Part shown: positions 1 to 10,834 of the stretch, piece after piece
How the letters are laid out: each line of letters opens with the position of its first letter
Position numbering within the stretch: position 1 is the stretch's first letter
Assembly (NCBI GenBank): GCA_028564705.1
Contig: JAPXFQ010000364.1
Span: 434,001 to 498,000 of the forward strand
Length of the DNA stretch: 64,000 nt
Source of the DNA: Apricaphanius iberus
Lineage: Eukaryota; Chordata; Actinopteri; Cyprinodontiformes; Aphaniidae
Direction: 5' to 3'
Notes under the pieces: generated by a model
The model's database searches: none
What the model was told of the DNA's origin: nothing
The model's input: the letters and a program-made list of their open reading frames with translations, nothing else
Position numbers and translations under genes: made by a program

Positions 1-2756
1 CGGGAGGAATCCCGAGGCGTTCCCAGGCCAGCTGGGAGACATAATCTCTCCAACGGGTCCTGGGTCTTCCCCTGGGTCTCCTCCCGGTGGGACATGCCCG
101 GAACACCTCACCAGGGAGGCGTCCAGGAGGCATCCTGACTAGATGCCCGAGCCACCTCAACTGGCTCCTCTCGATGTGGAGGAGCAGCGGCTCTACTCTG
201 AGCTCCCTCCGGATGACCGAGCTTCTCACCCTATCTCTAAGGGAGAGCCCAGCCACCCTACGGAGGAAACTCATTTCAGCCGCCTGTATCCGTGATCTCG
301 TTCTTTCGGTCACCACCCAGCGTTCGTGACCATAGATGAGGGTAGGAACGTAGATCGACCGGTAAATCGAGAGCTTCGCCTTTCGGCTCAGCTCTCTCTT
401 CACCACGACAGACCGGTACAGCGCCCGCATGACTGCAGACGCCCTACCAATCCGTCCATCGATCTCCCGCTCCATTTTTCCCTCATTCGTGAACAAGACC
501 CCCAGATACCTAAACTCCTCCACTTGAGGAAGGACCTCATCCCCAACCCGAAGAGAGCACCCTACCCTTTTCCGACTCAAGACCATGGTCTCGGATTTGG
601 AGGTGCTGATCCTCATCCCAGCCGCTTCACACTCGGCTGCGAACCGCTCCAACGAGAGCTGTAGATCACGTTCAGACGAAGCCAACAAGACCACATCATC
701 TGCGAAAAGCAGAGACCCGATCCTGAGGTCACCAAAACGGATCCCCTCAACACCTTGGCTGCACCTAGAAATCCTGTCCATAAACGTTATGAACAGGATC
801 GGTGATAAAGGGCAACCTTGGCGGAGTCCAACTCTCACTGGAAACGAGTCCGACTTACTGCCGGCAATGCGAACCAGACTCTGACACCGGTCATATAGGG
901 ACCTAACAGCCCGTATCAGAGGGCCTGGTACCCCATACTCCCGGAGTACCCCCCACAGGACACCCCGAGGGACACGGTCGAACGCCTTCTCCAAGTCCAC
1001 AAAGCACATGTAGACTGGTTGGGCGAACTCCCACGCACCCTCCAGGACCCTGCCGAGGGTGTAGAGCTGGTCCAGTGTTCCACGGCCAGGACGAAAACCG
1101 CATTGTTCCTCCTGGATCCGAGGTTCGACTATCCGTCGTACCCTCCTCTCCAGAACCCCTGAATAGACCTTACCAGGGAGGCTCAGAAGTGTGATCCCCC
1201 TGTAGTTGGAACACACTCTGTGGTCCCCCTTTTTAAAGAGGGGGACCACCACCCCGGTCTGCCAATCCAAGGGAACTGCCCCCGATGTCCACGCAATATT
1301 GCAGAGCCGCGTCAACCAACACAGCCCTACAACATCCAGAGCCTTGAGGAACTCCGGCCGAATCTCATCCACCCCCGGAGCCTTACCACCGAGGAGCTTT
1401 TTAACAACCTCGGCGACTTCAGCCCCAGAGATTGGAGAGTCCGTCCCAGAGTCCCCAGACTCTGCTTCCAAACAGGAAGGCGTGTCGGTGGGATTGAGGA
1501 GGTCTTCGAAGTATTCCATCCACCGACCCAAAACGTCCCGCGTTGAGGTCAGCAGCACACCGCCCCCACTGTAAACAGTGTTGGCGGCAGACCGCTTCCC
1601 CCCCCTGAGACGCCGGATGGTGGACCAGAATCGCTTCGAAGCCATACGGAAGTCGTTCTCCATGGTCTCTCCAAACTCCTCCCACGCCCGAGTTTTTGCC
1701 TCAGCGACCATCCGAGCCGCACTCCGCTTGGCCTGCCGGTACCTATCAGCTGCTTCCGGAGTCCCACAGGCCAAGAAGGCCCGATAGGACTCCTTCTTCA
1801 GCTTGACAGCATCCCTCACCGCCGGTGTCCACCAGCGGGTTCGAGGGTTGCCGCCACGACAGGCACCAACTACCTTGCGGCCACAACTACGGTCAGCCGC
1901 TTCGACAATGGAGGCACGGAACATGGCCCATTCGGACTCAATGTCCCCCGCCTCCCCCGGGACGTGTTTGAAGTCCTGTCGGAGGTGAGAGTTGAAACCC
2001 CTTCTGACAGGAGACTCCGCCAGACGTTCCCAGCAGACCCTCACAACACGTTTGGGCCTACCAGGTCTGTCCGGCGTCCTCCCCCACCACCGGAGCCAAC
2101 TCACCACCAGGTAGTGGTCGGTGGATAGCTCCGCCCCTCTCTTCACCCGAGTGTCCAAAACATGCGGCCGCAGGTCAGATGAAACGACAACCAGGTCGAT
2201 CATCGAGCCGCGGCCTAGGGTGTCCTGGTGCCAAGTGCACACATGAACACCCTTATGCTTGAACATGGTGTTCGTTATGGACAATCCATGACGAGCACAG
2301 AAGTCCAACAACAAAACACCGCTCGGGTTCAGATCGGGGGGGCCATACCGCCCAACCACGCCTCTCCAGGTCTCACTGTCATTGCCAACGTGAGCGTTGA
2401 AGTCTCCCAGGAGAATGAGGGAGTCTCCAGAAGGAGCACTCTCCAGCACCCCCTCCAAGGACTCCAAGAAGGGTGGGTAGTCTGATCTACTGTTCGGTGC
2501 ATAAGCACAAACAATAGTCAGCACCCGTCCCCCCACCCGTAGGCGGAGGGAGGCTACCCTCTCACTCACCGGGGTAAACCCCAACGTACAGGCGCCGAGA
2601 TGGGGGGCAACAAGTATGCCCACCCCAGCTCGGCGCCTCTCACCGGGAGCAACTCCAGAGTGGAAGAGAGTCATACCCCTCTCGAGGAGACGGGTTCCAG
2701 AGCCAGAGCCATGCGTCGAGGCAAGGCCGACGATGTCCAGTCGGAACCTCTCCAAT
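1..2756 (-). CDS. Rex3 (RTE-clade) LINE ORF, partial: endonuclease plus reverse transcriptase
   Basis: Non-LTR retrotransposon polyprotein that nicks target DNA and copies its own RNA there. Read on the minus strand, the frame stays open from about 2756 to the left edge, roughly 915 codons with no stop that I could find by hand translation. The AP-endonuclease domain lies at about 2030-2750 ([12 protein letters not shown] near 2381-2410, [11 protein letters not shown] further on). The reverse transcriptase follows, with motif [15 protein letters not shown] near 965-1010 and the catalytic FADD at 695-706. The two standard fish Rex3 primer sites are present: 800-820 (one mismatch) and 1245-1264 (exact, reverse complement). 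The N-terminal part of the endonuclease is missing because the element is truncated where it meets L1 sequence near 2757. The C-terminus continues beyond the window. Assignment to Rex3 is secure; competence for movement is not implied because of the 5' truncation. Confidence 0.93.
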
Positions 2757-3085
2757 ACATATCGAGATGGTTAAAACACAGTTCTCTCTATGAGTCCTGG
2801 ATAGATGTTGAACAGACACTATGCAATAAGATAAAACTTTCAGATCTACCATTTATTAGCTCAAATATAAGATCAGTATGAGCTCCTCTCTGACAGCTTT
2901 TTGGGAATTTCTTAAAATGACAGAGTCCTTACTAGTCCCATGCAGACGTACACCCATCTGGAATGAACCGGACATCTTACAAAAAAATGTATGATCAATT
3001 TTCCAAACTGGAGTTGTAAAGGAATTGAATACCTGGAACACATATTTGATGGAACAGGCTTTATCCCATTCAATACAGGGGGGGG
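2757..3085 (+). pseudogene. L1-type LINE ORF2 C-terminal fragment (copy A)
   Basis: Plus-strand translation gives a recognisable C-terminal stretch of vertebrate L1 ORF2, including KLSDLPFISSNIRS and SLTAFWEFLKMTESLLVPCR, followed by TPIWNEPDILQ. Stops and frame changes interrupt it. It abuts the 5' truncation point of the Rex3 element at 2756-2757, so one insertion has cut into the other. The usual last part of ORF2 is missing; sequence after residue block IPFNT passes directly into GC-rich DNA that also follows the L1 copy at 25922. This is a dead fragment. Confidence 0.75.
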
Positions 3086-3440
3086 TTTGGTCAGCTGGTG
3101 GCCGGCGGGCACTGCTGCCTTTTCCATCTCCCTGGGCTGGTTCTTGTCATGGTGTCGGTGAGTGGCCGCCGCGGATGGGCGGCGTCTCGGGGCCCGGTCA
3201 GCCATATTGGCACTGGACGGGGCTCCTGGGTCTTGGTCCAAGTTCTCTGCGGGGTGCTTGGGTTGGGCCCATTGGTCGGTGTCGGTAGGGTGTGGACTGG
3301 TGGGTGGGGGCGCTGGGTTCGGTTGCTTACCGACCATTGGACGGCAATAGTGAGTGGTGGATGTCGGCCTGGTGGGTCGGCCGCCTGGGTTCTCGGTCTG
3401 CTCATGGGCATGGCACGCTGTGGCCGGGGCAGTGGTGGAC
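3086..3440 (+). repeat. GC-rich L1 3' tail, copy A (5' part)
   Basis: GC-rich segment directly downstream of an L1 ORF2 fragment. It aligns by eye with the reverse complement of about 25570-25910: shared blocks include the run from GGGCTGGT through CACTGGAC..GGCTCCTGGGTCTTGGT and the run GGATGTCGGCCTGG. It is the same family as copies B and C. The long open frames on both strands here follow from low A/T content, and I do not read them as genes. Homology is lost near 3440. The following 100 bp contain an 11-bp inverted repeat (3448-3458 and 3469-3479) and end in a poly-T run at 3542-3552. Confidence 0.7.
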
Positions 3441-3561
3441 GGGCCGTCCGGACGTTCTGGGGAAGACAAGAACGTCCGGTGCAACAGGACGGCCGCTGGC
3501 TGCTGCAGCAGGACGCCCGCCGGCCTCTGTGTAGCCATCAGATTTTTTTTTTCTTGCTTAT

Positions 3562-5016
3562 TGTAATGGCATTTAAGACTCTTAATACAGATGAGAGAGA
3601 TTCCTTTAAGCGTTTGGAGGTTTTAATAAAAGTTGAATTGATCATACAGGAGAACAGTACAGATCACAGTGAATGCTGAATGCTGCCTCCCTCCTACTCC
3701 TACGTCCTCCTTCCTAACTACCCCCCTACGTCCCAACTACCTAACAAGCTCATATGAAAATAAGTATTTATAAAGTTCAGCAACCTTGCCTCTATAACTT
3801 TGAAGACAACACTATTAATCTCAGGGTGGGGATATTTCCGGATGAAGACATCTGGCTCTTTAGCTGTGAATAAGTGACTTTTGACATATACAAAACAATG
3901 GCAATAGCTTGGGTTATATGTAACACAATAAGAGAAACTCTCAAAACTAAGTATGTAAGAAGAATCAATATTTTCTCAGGCAGTGATGTCTTCTCTAACC
4001 TCGAACTCAACACCTGTTGTCTGGCTCCTCTGCTCTCAGTGTTAATAATACTAAAAGATTAATCATAATAATAAATTTTCGATCACAGTCTCCTACCCAT
4101 TTATCTAATCTCAAAGATAAATCAAAATACTAAGAAAAATTAACAATAAACAATAACGATTACTAACCTAAGAGACTGGCAGCATTCAAAAAGAAAGACA
4201 ATAGAAATGGTTCAAATAATTTCAATTATTTCATGTCACATTGAATCATATCTAACAAAATTATCTAATGTAAGCATCCATCTTAATGACATTATCTGAA
4301 CTTCATAACAGCATCCCATACAAAAATCCCGCTAGGGCGTAAGATAAGCAACCTCCCAACTATGGTCGCGTTGTCCTTGCGCACGACAGGCGGGCAAAAG
4401 TATGAGACGGCCCCTAGCCCCAAGGTGGCACTCCTGTTTGGTTCCTCATTAGTAAGGATGCATAAACGTAACTGCAAAAAAAAGAAAAGGGGCACAATGT
4501 TAGGCAGTATCAATCCAGTACACAACAAAAATCAAAACAATTCTAAATATAAATTGAAACACGTACTCTTCCCTTAAATGAGTCGGGCATTCACAGCGTT
4601 AACCTCAAAATCAAGATCAGTCAGTCTTTGCTCAGCACCACAGTGACCCTTTAAGAGGGAAAAATATTATATTCAATAATGATTCTAATGATTAAACATG
4701 TTAAAAATCAAGACAAAAAATCTAAAAATCTGTGATCCCCCTTTTTCATTCTTAACTAACAACTAAGTATGAAAAACTAAAGAACAATAAAAATATCAAA
4801 ACTTAACGGAATAAAGGACTAAAACTAAAAATTACTGTAAATGAAATTGATTTGAATAAATGAAATGGAATAATAAATGAATAATACAAATTTTAAATGT
4901 AACTGAAAAATGTAAAAAAACAAAAAAAACAACAACAAAAACAAATTTAATTGAAAATGATTGAATGAAGAATAATATAAGAAAAAAATAAGATAAAAAT
5001 GAAAAATCAAATCAAA
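3562..5016 (-). repeat. Putative 3' LTR of the retrovirus relic
   Basis: Inferred LTR, minus orientation. Seen directly: a purine-rich tract on the minus strand at about 5018-5036, like a polypurine tract just before an LTR; a TATA-like TATAAATA at 3765-3772; an ATTAAA polyadenylation-like signal at 3622-3627; and a terminal CA at 3562-3563. Within it lies the 142-bp block (3946-4087) repeated at 7576-7717. The 4600-5010 part is very A-rich on the plus strand. No target-site duplication was found, and the full second LTR is absent, so the borders are uncertain. An alternative is that only the 142-bp block is element-derived. Confidence 0.35.
3946..4087. repeat. 142-bp direct repeat, copy 1
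   Basis: Matches 7576-7717 at 140 of 142 positions by my count, in the same orientation. The pair encloses the retroviral pol relic, as LTR segments would. Confidence 0.9.
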
Positions 5017-5479
5017 CCCCTCTTTTCTCTGTCATCTCTGGGATGAGACCGCTATACCTCCTTTATAAAATACAATACATCAATCACAGGGAAAAAAAAA
5101 TATCAGACAACCTAATTCACAAAGTGATTTAAAGGAAGTCGTCATACACCTGTAAACTAATTAATTATATAACTCGAGGTCATTCAGCAAGTCCATACCT
5201 ATTTCATCTCCAAACAGTTCTTCTTTCCCATTTCCATCTTGTCGAATCGAGTCTGCATGAGGCCCGTAGGTGACCTCTGGATCAGTTCAACTCAGGCGAC
5301 CTCTTGTCCCTGCTGCAGAGTCCAAACGACGCCCCCATGATTCGATGATTAGTGAGAAAAAAAATCTTGAATCACAGTTTTTCAAATCAAGTTTTGTGTA
5401 AGAGTCTACTTCTCCCAGTTTTTCTGCTTCAGCAGTGGTAGGTTTGTCCAAAATCGATCCAGTCACCCTTCCACACGAC

Positions 5480-7570
5480 TAGCATGCACCCAAGTGGCTC
5501 TCTCAGTGACTTTGACAGCGGTGAAGGTCACCAGAAGAACTTGAAAAGGCCCTTGCCATTTTTTAGTTCTCCAGTGTTTTCGCCTCAGATCCCCGATCAA
5601 AAGATCCTAGGTTACCCAGTCTCCAGGTCTGATCGGATGGAGTGGTCCCGCTGCCACTTGTTGGTGCACCTGGTTAAGAGTCTCAGAGAGATTTTTGCAG
5701 TGAGAAATCATTACATCATCACATAGGTCTGTAGAGAGGTGTGGTCTTGCAGGTGGGGTTAACTCCACCTCAGGAGGTCTGCCAAAAGAAATCTCAAAAG
5801 GACTCAGGTTGTTTTTGGCTCTTTTTCTCATTCTCATGTAAAACAAAGCCAGAGGCAAAGCTCTGACCCAAGACAGTCCTGTTTCTTCACAACACTTAGA
5901 AAGCTTAGCTTTCAAAGTGCCGTTTTCTCGTTCGACAGAAAACCACACCCCCTCTCCTGTTTTACAACTGGCTTTTTCCCATGTTGTTATCTCAGAAGAG
6001 GTGGCAAAACTTTGCATAGCAGTTAAATCAGACATGTCAGGTAATTCATCTATCTGCTCAATCGCAGCACAGGTAGTCATCACCGGTTGAACTGCGGCAG
6101 CTTTGGCGGCAGCATCAGCCCTGGCATTTCCAAGACTCACAGCATCCTTGGACATTGTGTGAGCAGCACAATTCACTACTGCAATTTTGGATGGCAACAG
6201 AATAGCATCAAGGAGGTCGGCAAACTGTGATGCATTCAAAATCGGCTTACCATCAGACTTCAAGAACCTTCTGTGTCTCCACAGAGCTCCAAAATGGTGG
6301 ACCACGCCCACCGCATAGCTGCTGTCACTGTATATGGTAACTGCTTTATCTTTAGCCAGCTCACAGGCCTTCGTCAACGCAACCAACTCTGCCGTCTGGG
6401 CGGAGAAATGTGACGGAAGGCTTCCTGCACACAAAGTACAATGGTCAGAACAAACAGAATAACCCACTCTGCTTTTACCCCTGGCATCTCTGAAAGCTGT
6501 GCCTTCAACGTAGAGAATCATGTCTGGATTCTGCAGTGGGGTGTCTGACAAATCAAGGCGAGGTTTACACAGTACCTCAAATTCCCTTTGGCACTCTCGG
6601 GGGACTCTGTCATCCCCTGTGGGTAGCAACCTGGCAGGATTGAGAACATCACATCTCACCTCATCAACCATTTGAATAAATGGTTTACCTGTGTCTGGCC
6701 AAGCCAGAACGGGGGGGCTTTGCAGAGCTTCCTTAAGCTCCTCAAATGACCGCAAAGCCTCAGGGGTCCACTGGACAGCATCAGAGGCTGTCATATTCCT
6801 GCCATGAATCAAATCAGAGAGTTGTTTTTCCAACACTGCGTAGTCCAGAATGAAATTCCGGCAATACGACGTCAAACCCAAGAAAGACACCATCTGTTTC
6901 TTGGTTACTGGTCTCTGCAACCGCTGAATAGCAGCAACTCTTTCGGGAAAAAGAAATTTCGACCCCTTAGAAACCACATGACCCCTAAAAATGACCTCTG
7001 ATTTTGCAAACTGCAGCTTCGATAAGCTGGCTTTGTGCCCACAAGCATGCAAATGCTTCAACAACTTGACAGTGTCTCTCTCACACTGTTCCTTAGACGG
7101 AGAAGAAATCATCAGACCATCAACAAACTGTATCAGGGCGGAGCCAAGTGACAGCTCAAGCCCTTCCAAGCTCTCCTTTAACGCCGTGTTAAAAATGGTG
7201 GGAGCTTCAACGTAGCTTTGTGGAAGTCTAGTAAAGGTGAACATTTTCCCTTCATACTCAAAAGAAAACCAAAACTGGCTGTCAGGGTCCACAGGAACAC
7301 TGAAGAAAGCATTACTGAGGTCCACCACTGAGAAATAAGTAGCTGAAGGGGGCACTTGCGCGGATTTGGGAAACCTGATGCCCTCGGCATCACAGCAGCA
7401 TTTACACGTTTCAAATCCTGCACAAGACGCCATTCCTCCCCCTTTTCACTGATTTCCTTCAGTGGAAAAATCGGACTATGGACAGGTGAATCAGTACATT
7501 CAACAATGATTCCTGCTTTTAACAGCGAATCGAACACTGGTTTGATCTCACGCTCGGCTTCTGGTTTCAA
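5480..7570 (-). pseudogene. Endogenous retrovirus pol relic (RT, RNase H, partial integrase)
   Basis: Minus-strand pol of an endogenous retrovirus, closest in style to gamma/epsilon-type fish ERVs. The main open frame (5607-7433, 608 codons) holds reverse transcriptase (VVDLSNAFFSV at about residues 36-46, LPQSYVEAPTIFN at 70-82), an RNase H-like domain (YSDSSYAVG near 368-376) and the integrase C-terminal half (VERENGTLK at about 500-508, ending HPIRPGDWVT). It is broken in several ways. The start of RT lies in another frame (7178-7570). The YxDD-type catalytic box reads FVDG, losing the second aspartate. Sequence between RT and RNase H and the N-terminal and central integrase are deleted. 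The last integrase residues lie in a third frame at 5480-5600. No gag, protease or env is recognisable. It cannot encode a working polymerase. Confidence 0.85.
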
Positions 7571-7575
7571 CGGGT

Positions 7576-7717
7576 ACTAAGTATGTAAGAAGAATCAATA
7601 TTTTCTCAGGCAGTGATGTCTTCTCTAACCTCGAACTCAACACCTGTTGTCTGGCTCCTCTGCTCTCAGTTTTAATAATACTAAAAGATTAATCATAAAA
7701 ATAAATTTTCGATCACA
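7576..7717. repeat. 142-bp direct repeat, copy 2
   Basis: Second copy of the 3946-4087 block, with two differences. It joins pol directly at about 7575, so gag, protease and most of the 5' LTR are missing on this side. The few differences imply a recent duplication, insertion or gene conversion. Confidence 0.9.
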
Positions 7718-7746
7718 CTTATAATCCACTGTTGTTCCATTTCTAG

Positions 7747-7926
7747 ACCGATAGGCGGCAACAACGTGCCTGTAGGCCCATAGATGCGCAAGCTGACTCG
7801 TCAATGCTCATCACTCAACCGTACCAAACAGCTGTGAAGGAGGAGGCTGTGGCCGAAGCACCGGGACAGAAAGAAGAGTAACAGATACACAAGTAGATGG
7901 AAGTTCCCCAGACAAGTGCAAGGCAC
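7747..7926 (+). other. Exon-like block between consensus splice sites
   Basis: A pyrimidine-containing acceptor (ending TTTCTAG at 7740-7746) and a strong donor (GTAAGTATA from 7927) bound 180 bp. In the first frame 45 codons are open, ending in TAA 44 bases before the donor. The translation has no family that I recognise. The opening resembles the tail motif of some fish repeats, so a repeat origin is equally possible. Confidence 0.2.
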
Positions 7927-8957
7927 GTAAGTATAGGAGGATAATTAGGGTTACTTGTGTTGTTGAATTAAATAATTATCATAAGTAATTCAATGTATGT
8001 TCAAGCAGAGACAAAATGGAGCCAATTTCCAGTTTAACATTTATTTTGAACAGATTAACAAATTGCAGTTTTACAGAGGAATTTTGCCCCCGTCAGTTCC
8101 TCTGTGGTCCAGATTTAAAGAAATCTGAACAATTAACTGATCTTCATTTCACAGCTTTATAGACAACCGGGCCTCTAGGCGTTTCTAATCTCTCCAATCA
8201 GAACATTTTCATACAGTGTCTTAGCTCTTATTGGCTGTCAGAAAATTATACAGTCATATGGGTGAGACGTTTTTTCTTAAAAGCTCATTCTGAATTTATG
8301 GTTTTATGGCAACACCCCAACTCTACAGACATCCTGTTTTTTACAGCTTGCAATAAAAACTCACCCCAGAGTTTTATGACTTAAAAGCTTACCTGCATAA
8401 ACAATAGTGTCAGACCCATTTTTTACAACCATGCAAACTATATACACAGTCTTTTACCTTCTGAATGATAAAAGTTTAAACCTTATGCAGAATTACCACA
8501 CTTGCTAGGTAATCTGACGTTAGCAAATATTATTTCAGGTTGCTACATTTTTATCTATACCCAAATAAATGCAACAAAACTATTGCACTTTTTACAGTCG
8601 GTTAGCTATAAAAACCAACATAAACATGCCACATCATCAACATGAATGCAGAACAAATATTTAATATAAGTTATTAAACCGTTTTGTGCACACTGCAAAA
8701 ACTGTCCATCTAATCAATTCAAAGCATCTAGTTTCCATCTAAAAAGTATGTTTAATCTTGTTTTTTAAACTTATGTACTAAGCAAGAGCAGAAGGTGTAA
8801 GTTTATAAATCTTATTTTGAGTATGTATGTCTTAGTTTGTAGAATTATCACCAGTGCAATTTGTCTTGTTTGATTGTCAGATTATTTCACATAATTGAAG
8901 AAGCTTTCGACTGAAATCAAGGGTTATTTTAAGGGTTAGTTTAGTACCATTTAGCAA
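7927..8957. other. AT-rich spacer, no feature seen
   Basis: About 1 kb of AT-rich DNA without a convincing open frame, RNA gene or recognisable element. Confidence 0.6.
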
Positions 8958-9215
8958 CTCATACCATTTATTTTTTTGTGTTTTATGTAGTCACCTCACC
9001 TGCATATTGTTCAGCAGAGAGACATTTAAAGAATGATGTGTTTTTTTGTGAGTATTTAAGTTAACTGTATAATCACAACCTCTACTTTTTGATATATCAT
9101 AACCCATGCCATTTGTTTTGAGTTTTTTAGGTAGTCACCTCACCGGTATATTGTTCCGCAGAGAGACATTTAAAGAGAGCATTGATATTTCTCAGTGAGT
9201 ATTCTACACAATGCT
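8958..9215. repeat. Two-copy tandem duplication, about 140-bp unit
   Basis: Units at about 8958-9097 and 9098-9215 share the order CCATTT, then GTAGTCACCTCACC, then ATATTGTTC.GCAGAGAG and ACATTTAAAGA, then GTGAGTATT. They have diverged by substitutions and small indels. Confidence 0.7.
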
Positions 9216-9289
9216 TTAACACATCTTTTAGTCAACATCAGTGATAATGCTAACACGTGGAAGGTAAAATATCATGGGTTAAGATTTGA

Positions 9290-10834
9290 GTATTTTGAGA
9301 CCCGTGTCTGTTGGGGATGAGTTTTCACGCGCATCTGTTGTCGTGGGCTGGGCTGAGTCAAAGTCCATGACTGTTTTTTAATCCTAGTCCGCCACTGATC
9401 CGGGGTATCCAGGTTGGTGGTGTGCTCGGTTCCTACCTCAGCGCGGGGGCCCTTGGTGCGCTGGCGGTGCTGGGGGCCTCTCTTGTTGGCAGGGAGGCGT
9501 TTACCATCCAGCACAGGTGCTCTCCCTAATAGGGTGCGCTTGGACGGATGGGAGGATGTGCGGGGGGAGCGTAGGCTAAACTCAACCTGGGTGTCTAGTG
9601 TCCTGTGTTTTGATAGTAGTCTGAATGTTCGGATGGATTTAGGTCTCCCCCTGGGATGGGGGTGGGAGGATGGCCACATTTACATGAGACACACACGAGA
9701 CACATGAGACACACACGTAGGGACGTAGCAGTGGATACACCTCAGCTCTGGAGGCGAGCCTTTTAAGGAGTCTCACCTCTGGTGCCAGTGCCCACTGCTT
9801 AATTGCATATAGACACTGAGGGCCCAGGGTGGGAGATGGGGGTGCTTGGCAACATTCCCATGTCTCACCCCTCTATTTTCAGTGCACATTAGAACAACAC
9901 ACAACAACACCACATTTGAGCGGGGAGAGAGAGGCTAGGGGTCTTCCCACGCCGCTGTTCGTTTGACTATCAGGGGTTGGAGTCCGGGGGGTATATAAGG
10001 CCGTCTGGTTAGGGACCAGGGCTGGTGGGCTACTCTTGCCATGGTGGGGGCTTTGGCGGTCTGCTTGTCCCCATCCTGGTGGGCAGGGGGTTTGTCTCCT
10101 GGGTGCAGGTTGCTCTATTGGGGTGCCTGTATCCGGGCCTGGGAGTATAGTGTATGTATGGGGCATAGGAATGAGTGTACAGCGTCTTTTTCGGGTGTCC
10201 TGTGTTGTTGAGAATATGCGTGCGTAAGCGGGAGGGTACGAATGATTGTCTCTGTATGTCTACTTGTCAGGTTGGGTCTTTGGCTGCCCTCTGGCCTGGT
10301 GAATCTCAGGCCCCACATCCAATGGGGACTTTTTCCCCTCGGTCACTCCCTGTCACTGACGGATGCCCCTGCCCGCTGGTCATTGGTGGCTCTCGACGTC
10401 TGGGGCTGGGGGCCTGGATGCAGCCTGGCTCGGCCCTGGTGCATGCCTGACTGGTCCTGACGGTGTGTCAGGCGGCTGGTGTTTCAGGCCGATGTCCTTC
10501 TTGGATTGACTGGGGCGCCTCTTATGGGAGTGCCAGGGTTGAACAGTTGGTGCCGTTCAGTGGGTTGGTGGGGACCGCGTCTGGCACCCAGGCCTCCTGC
10601 CGGTTCTGTGGGCTCCGCTGCCTGGTCGGTTCATTTGGGGGGCTTGTCAGGCATTAGCTGGGTCCCTGGTTGGCGGTGGGGAATGGCGCTCTGGGGGCTC
10701 TGGACGTATATGTCTCTGACCTCCTTCATGTCTGCGTCGATTCCTGTAGGACGGATTGACGGCTCCTTACACCAGCTATCAATCACTTGCATGGGGAAAC
10801 CTTATTTACACCTGCTTGCTCACACACACGCAGA
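9290..10834 (+). repeat. GC-rich L1 3' tail, copy C
   Basis: About 1.5 kb of GC-rich DNA that aligns by eye, in the same order, with the reverse complement of about 23400-25570. Shared landmarks are CTAAACTCAACCTGGGTGTC (9575-9594), GTGCACATTAGAACAACAC (9882-9900), and the terminal run CACTTGCATGGGGAAACCTT (10784-10803). No L1 coding sequence precedes it, so it looks like a 5'-truncated insertion of the same L1 family. It ends in CACACACACG followed by a short A-run. Long open frames occur on both strands but have no recognisable protein and differ between copies. A weak hairpin lies at 9747-9782. Confidence 0.72.

Noticed and set aside
2912..3538. Minus-strand 208-codon Pro/Thr-rich open frame
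   Set aside because: Antisense shadow across L1 and GC-rich repeat sequence.
4825..5010. Phe/Leu-rich minus-strand frame like a membrane peptide
   Set aside because: Low-complexity A-rich DNA in the presumed LTR; no sign of a start or conservation.
5320..5339. Minus-strand TGGGGGCGTCG resembling a tRNA primer-binding site
   Set aside because: It lies between integrase and the presumed 3' LTR, the wrong place for a primer-binding site, and matches tRNA-Pro type only with an insertion.
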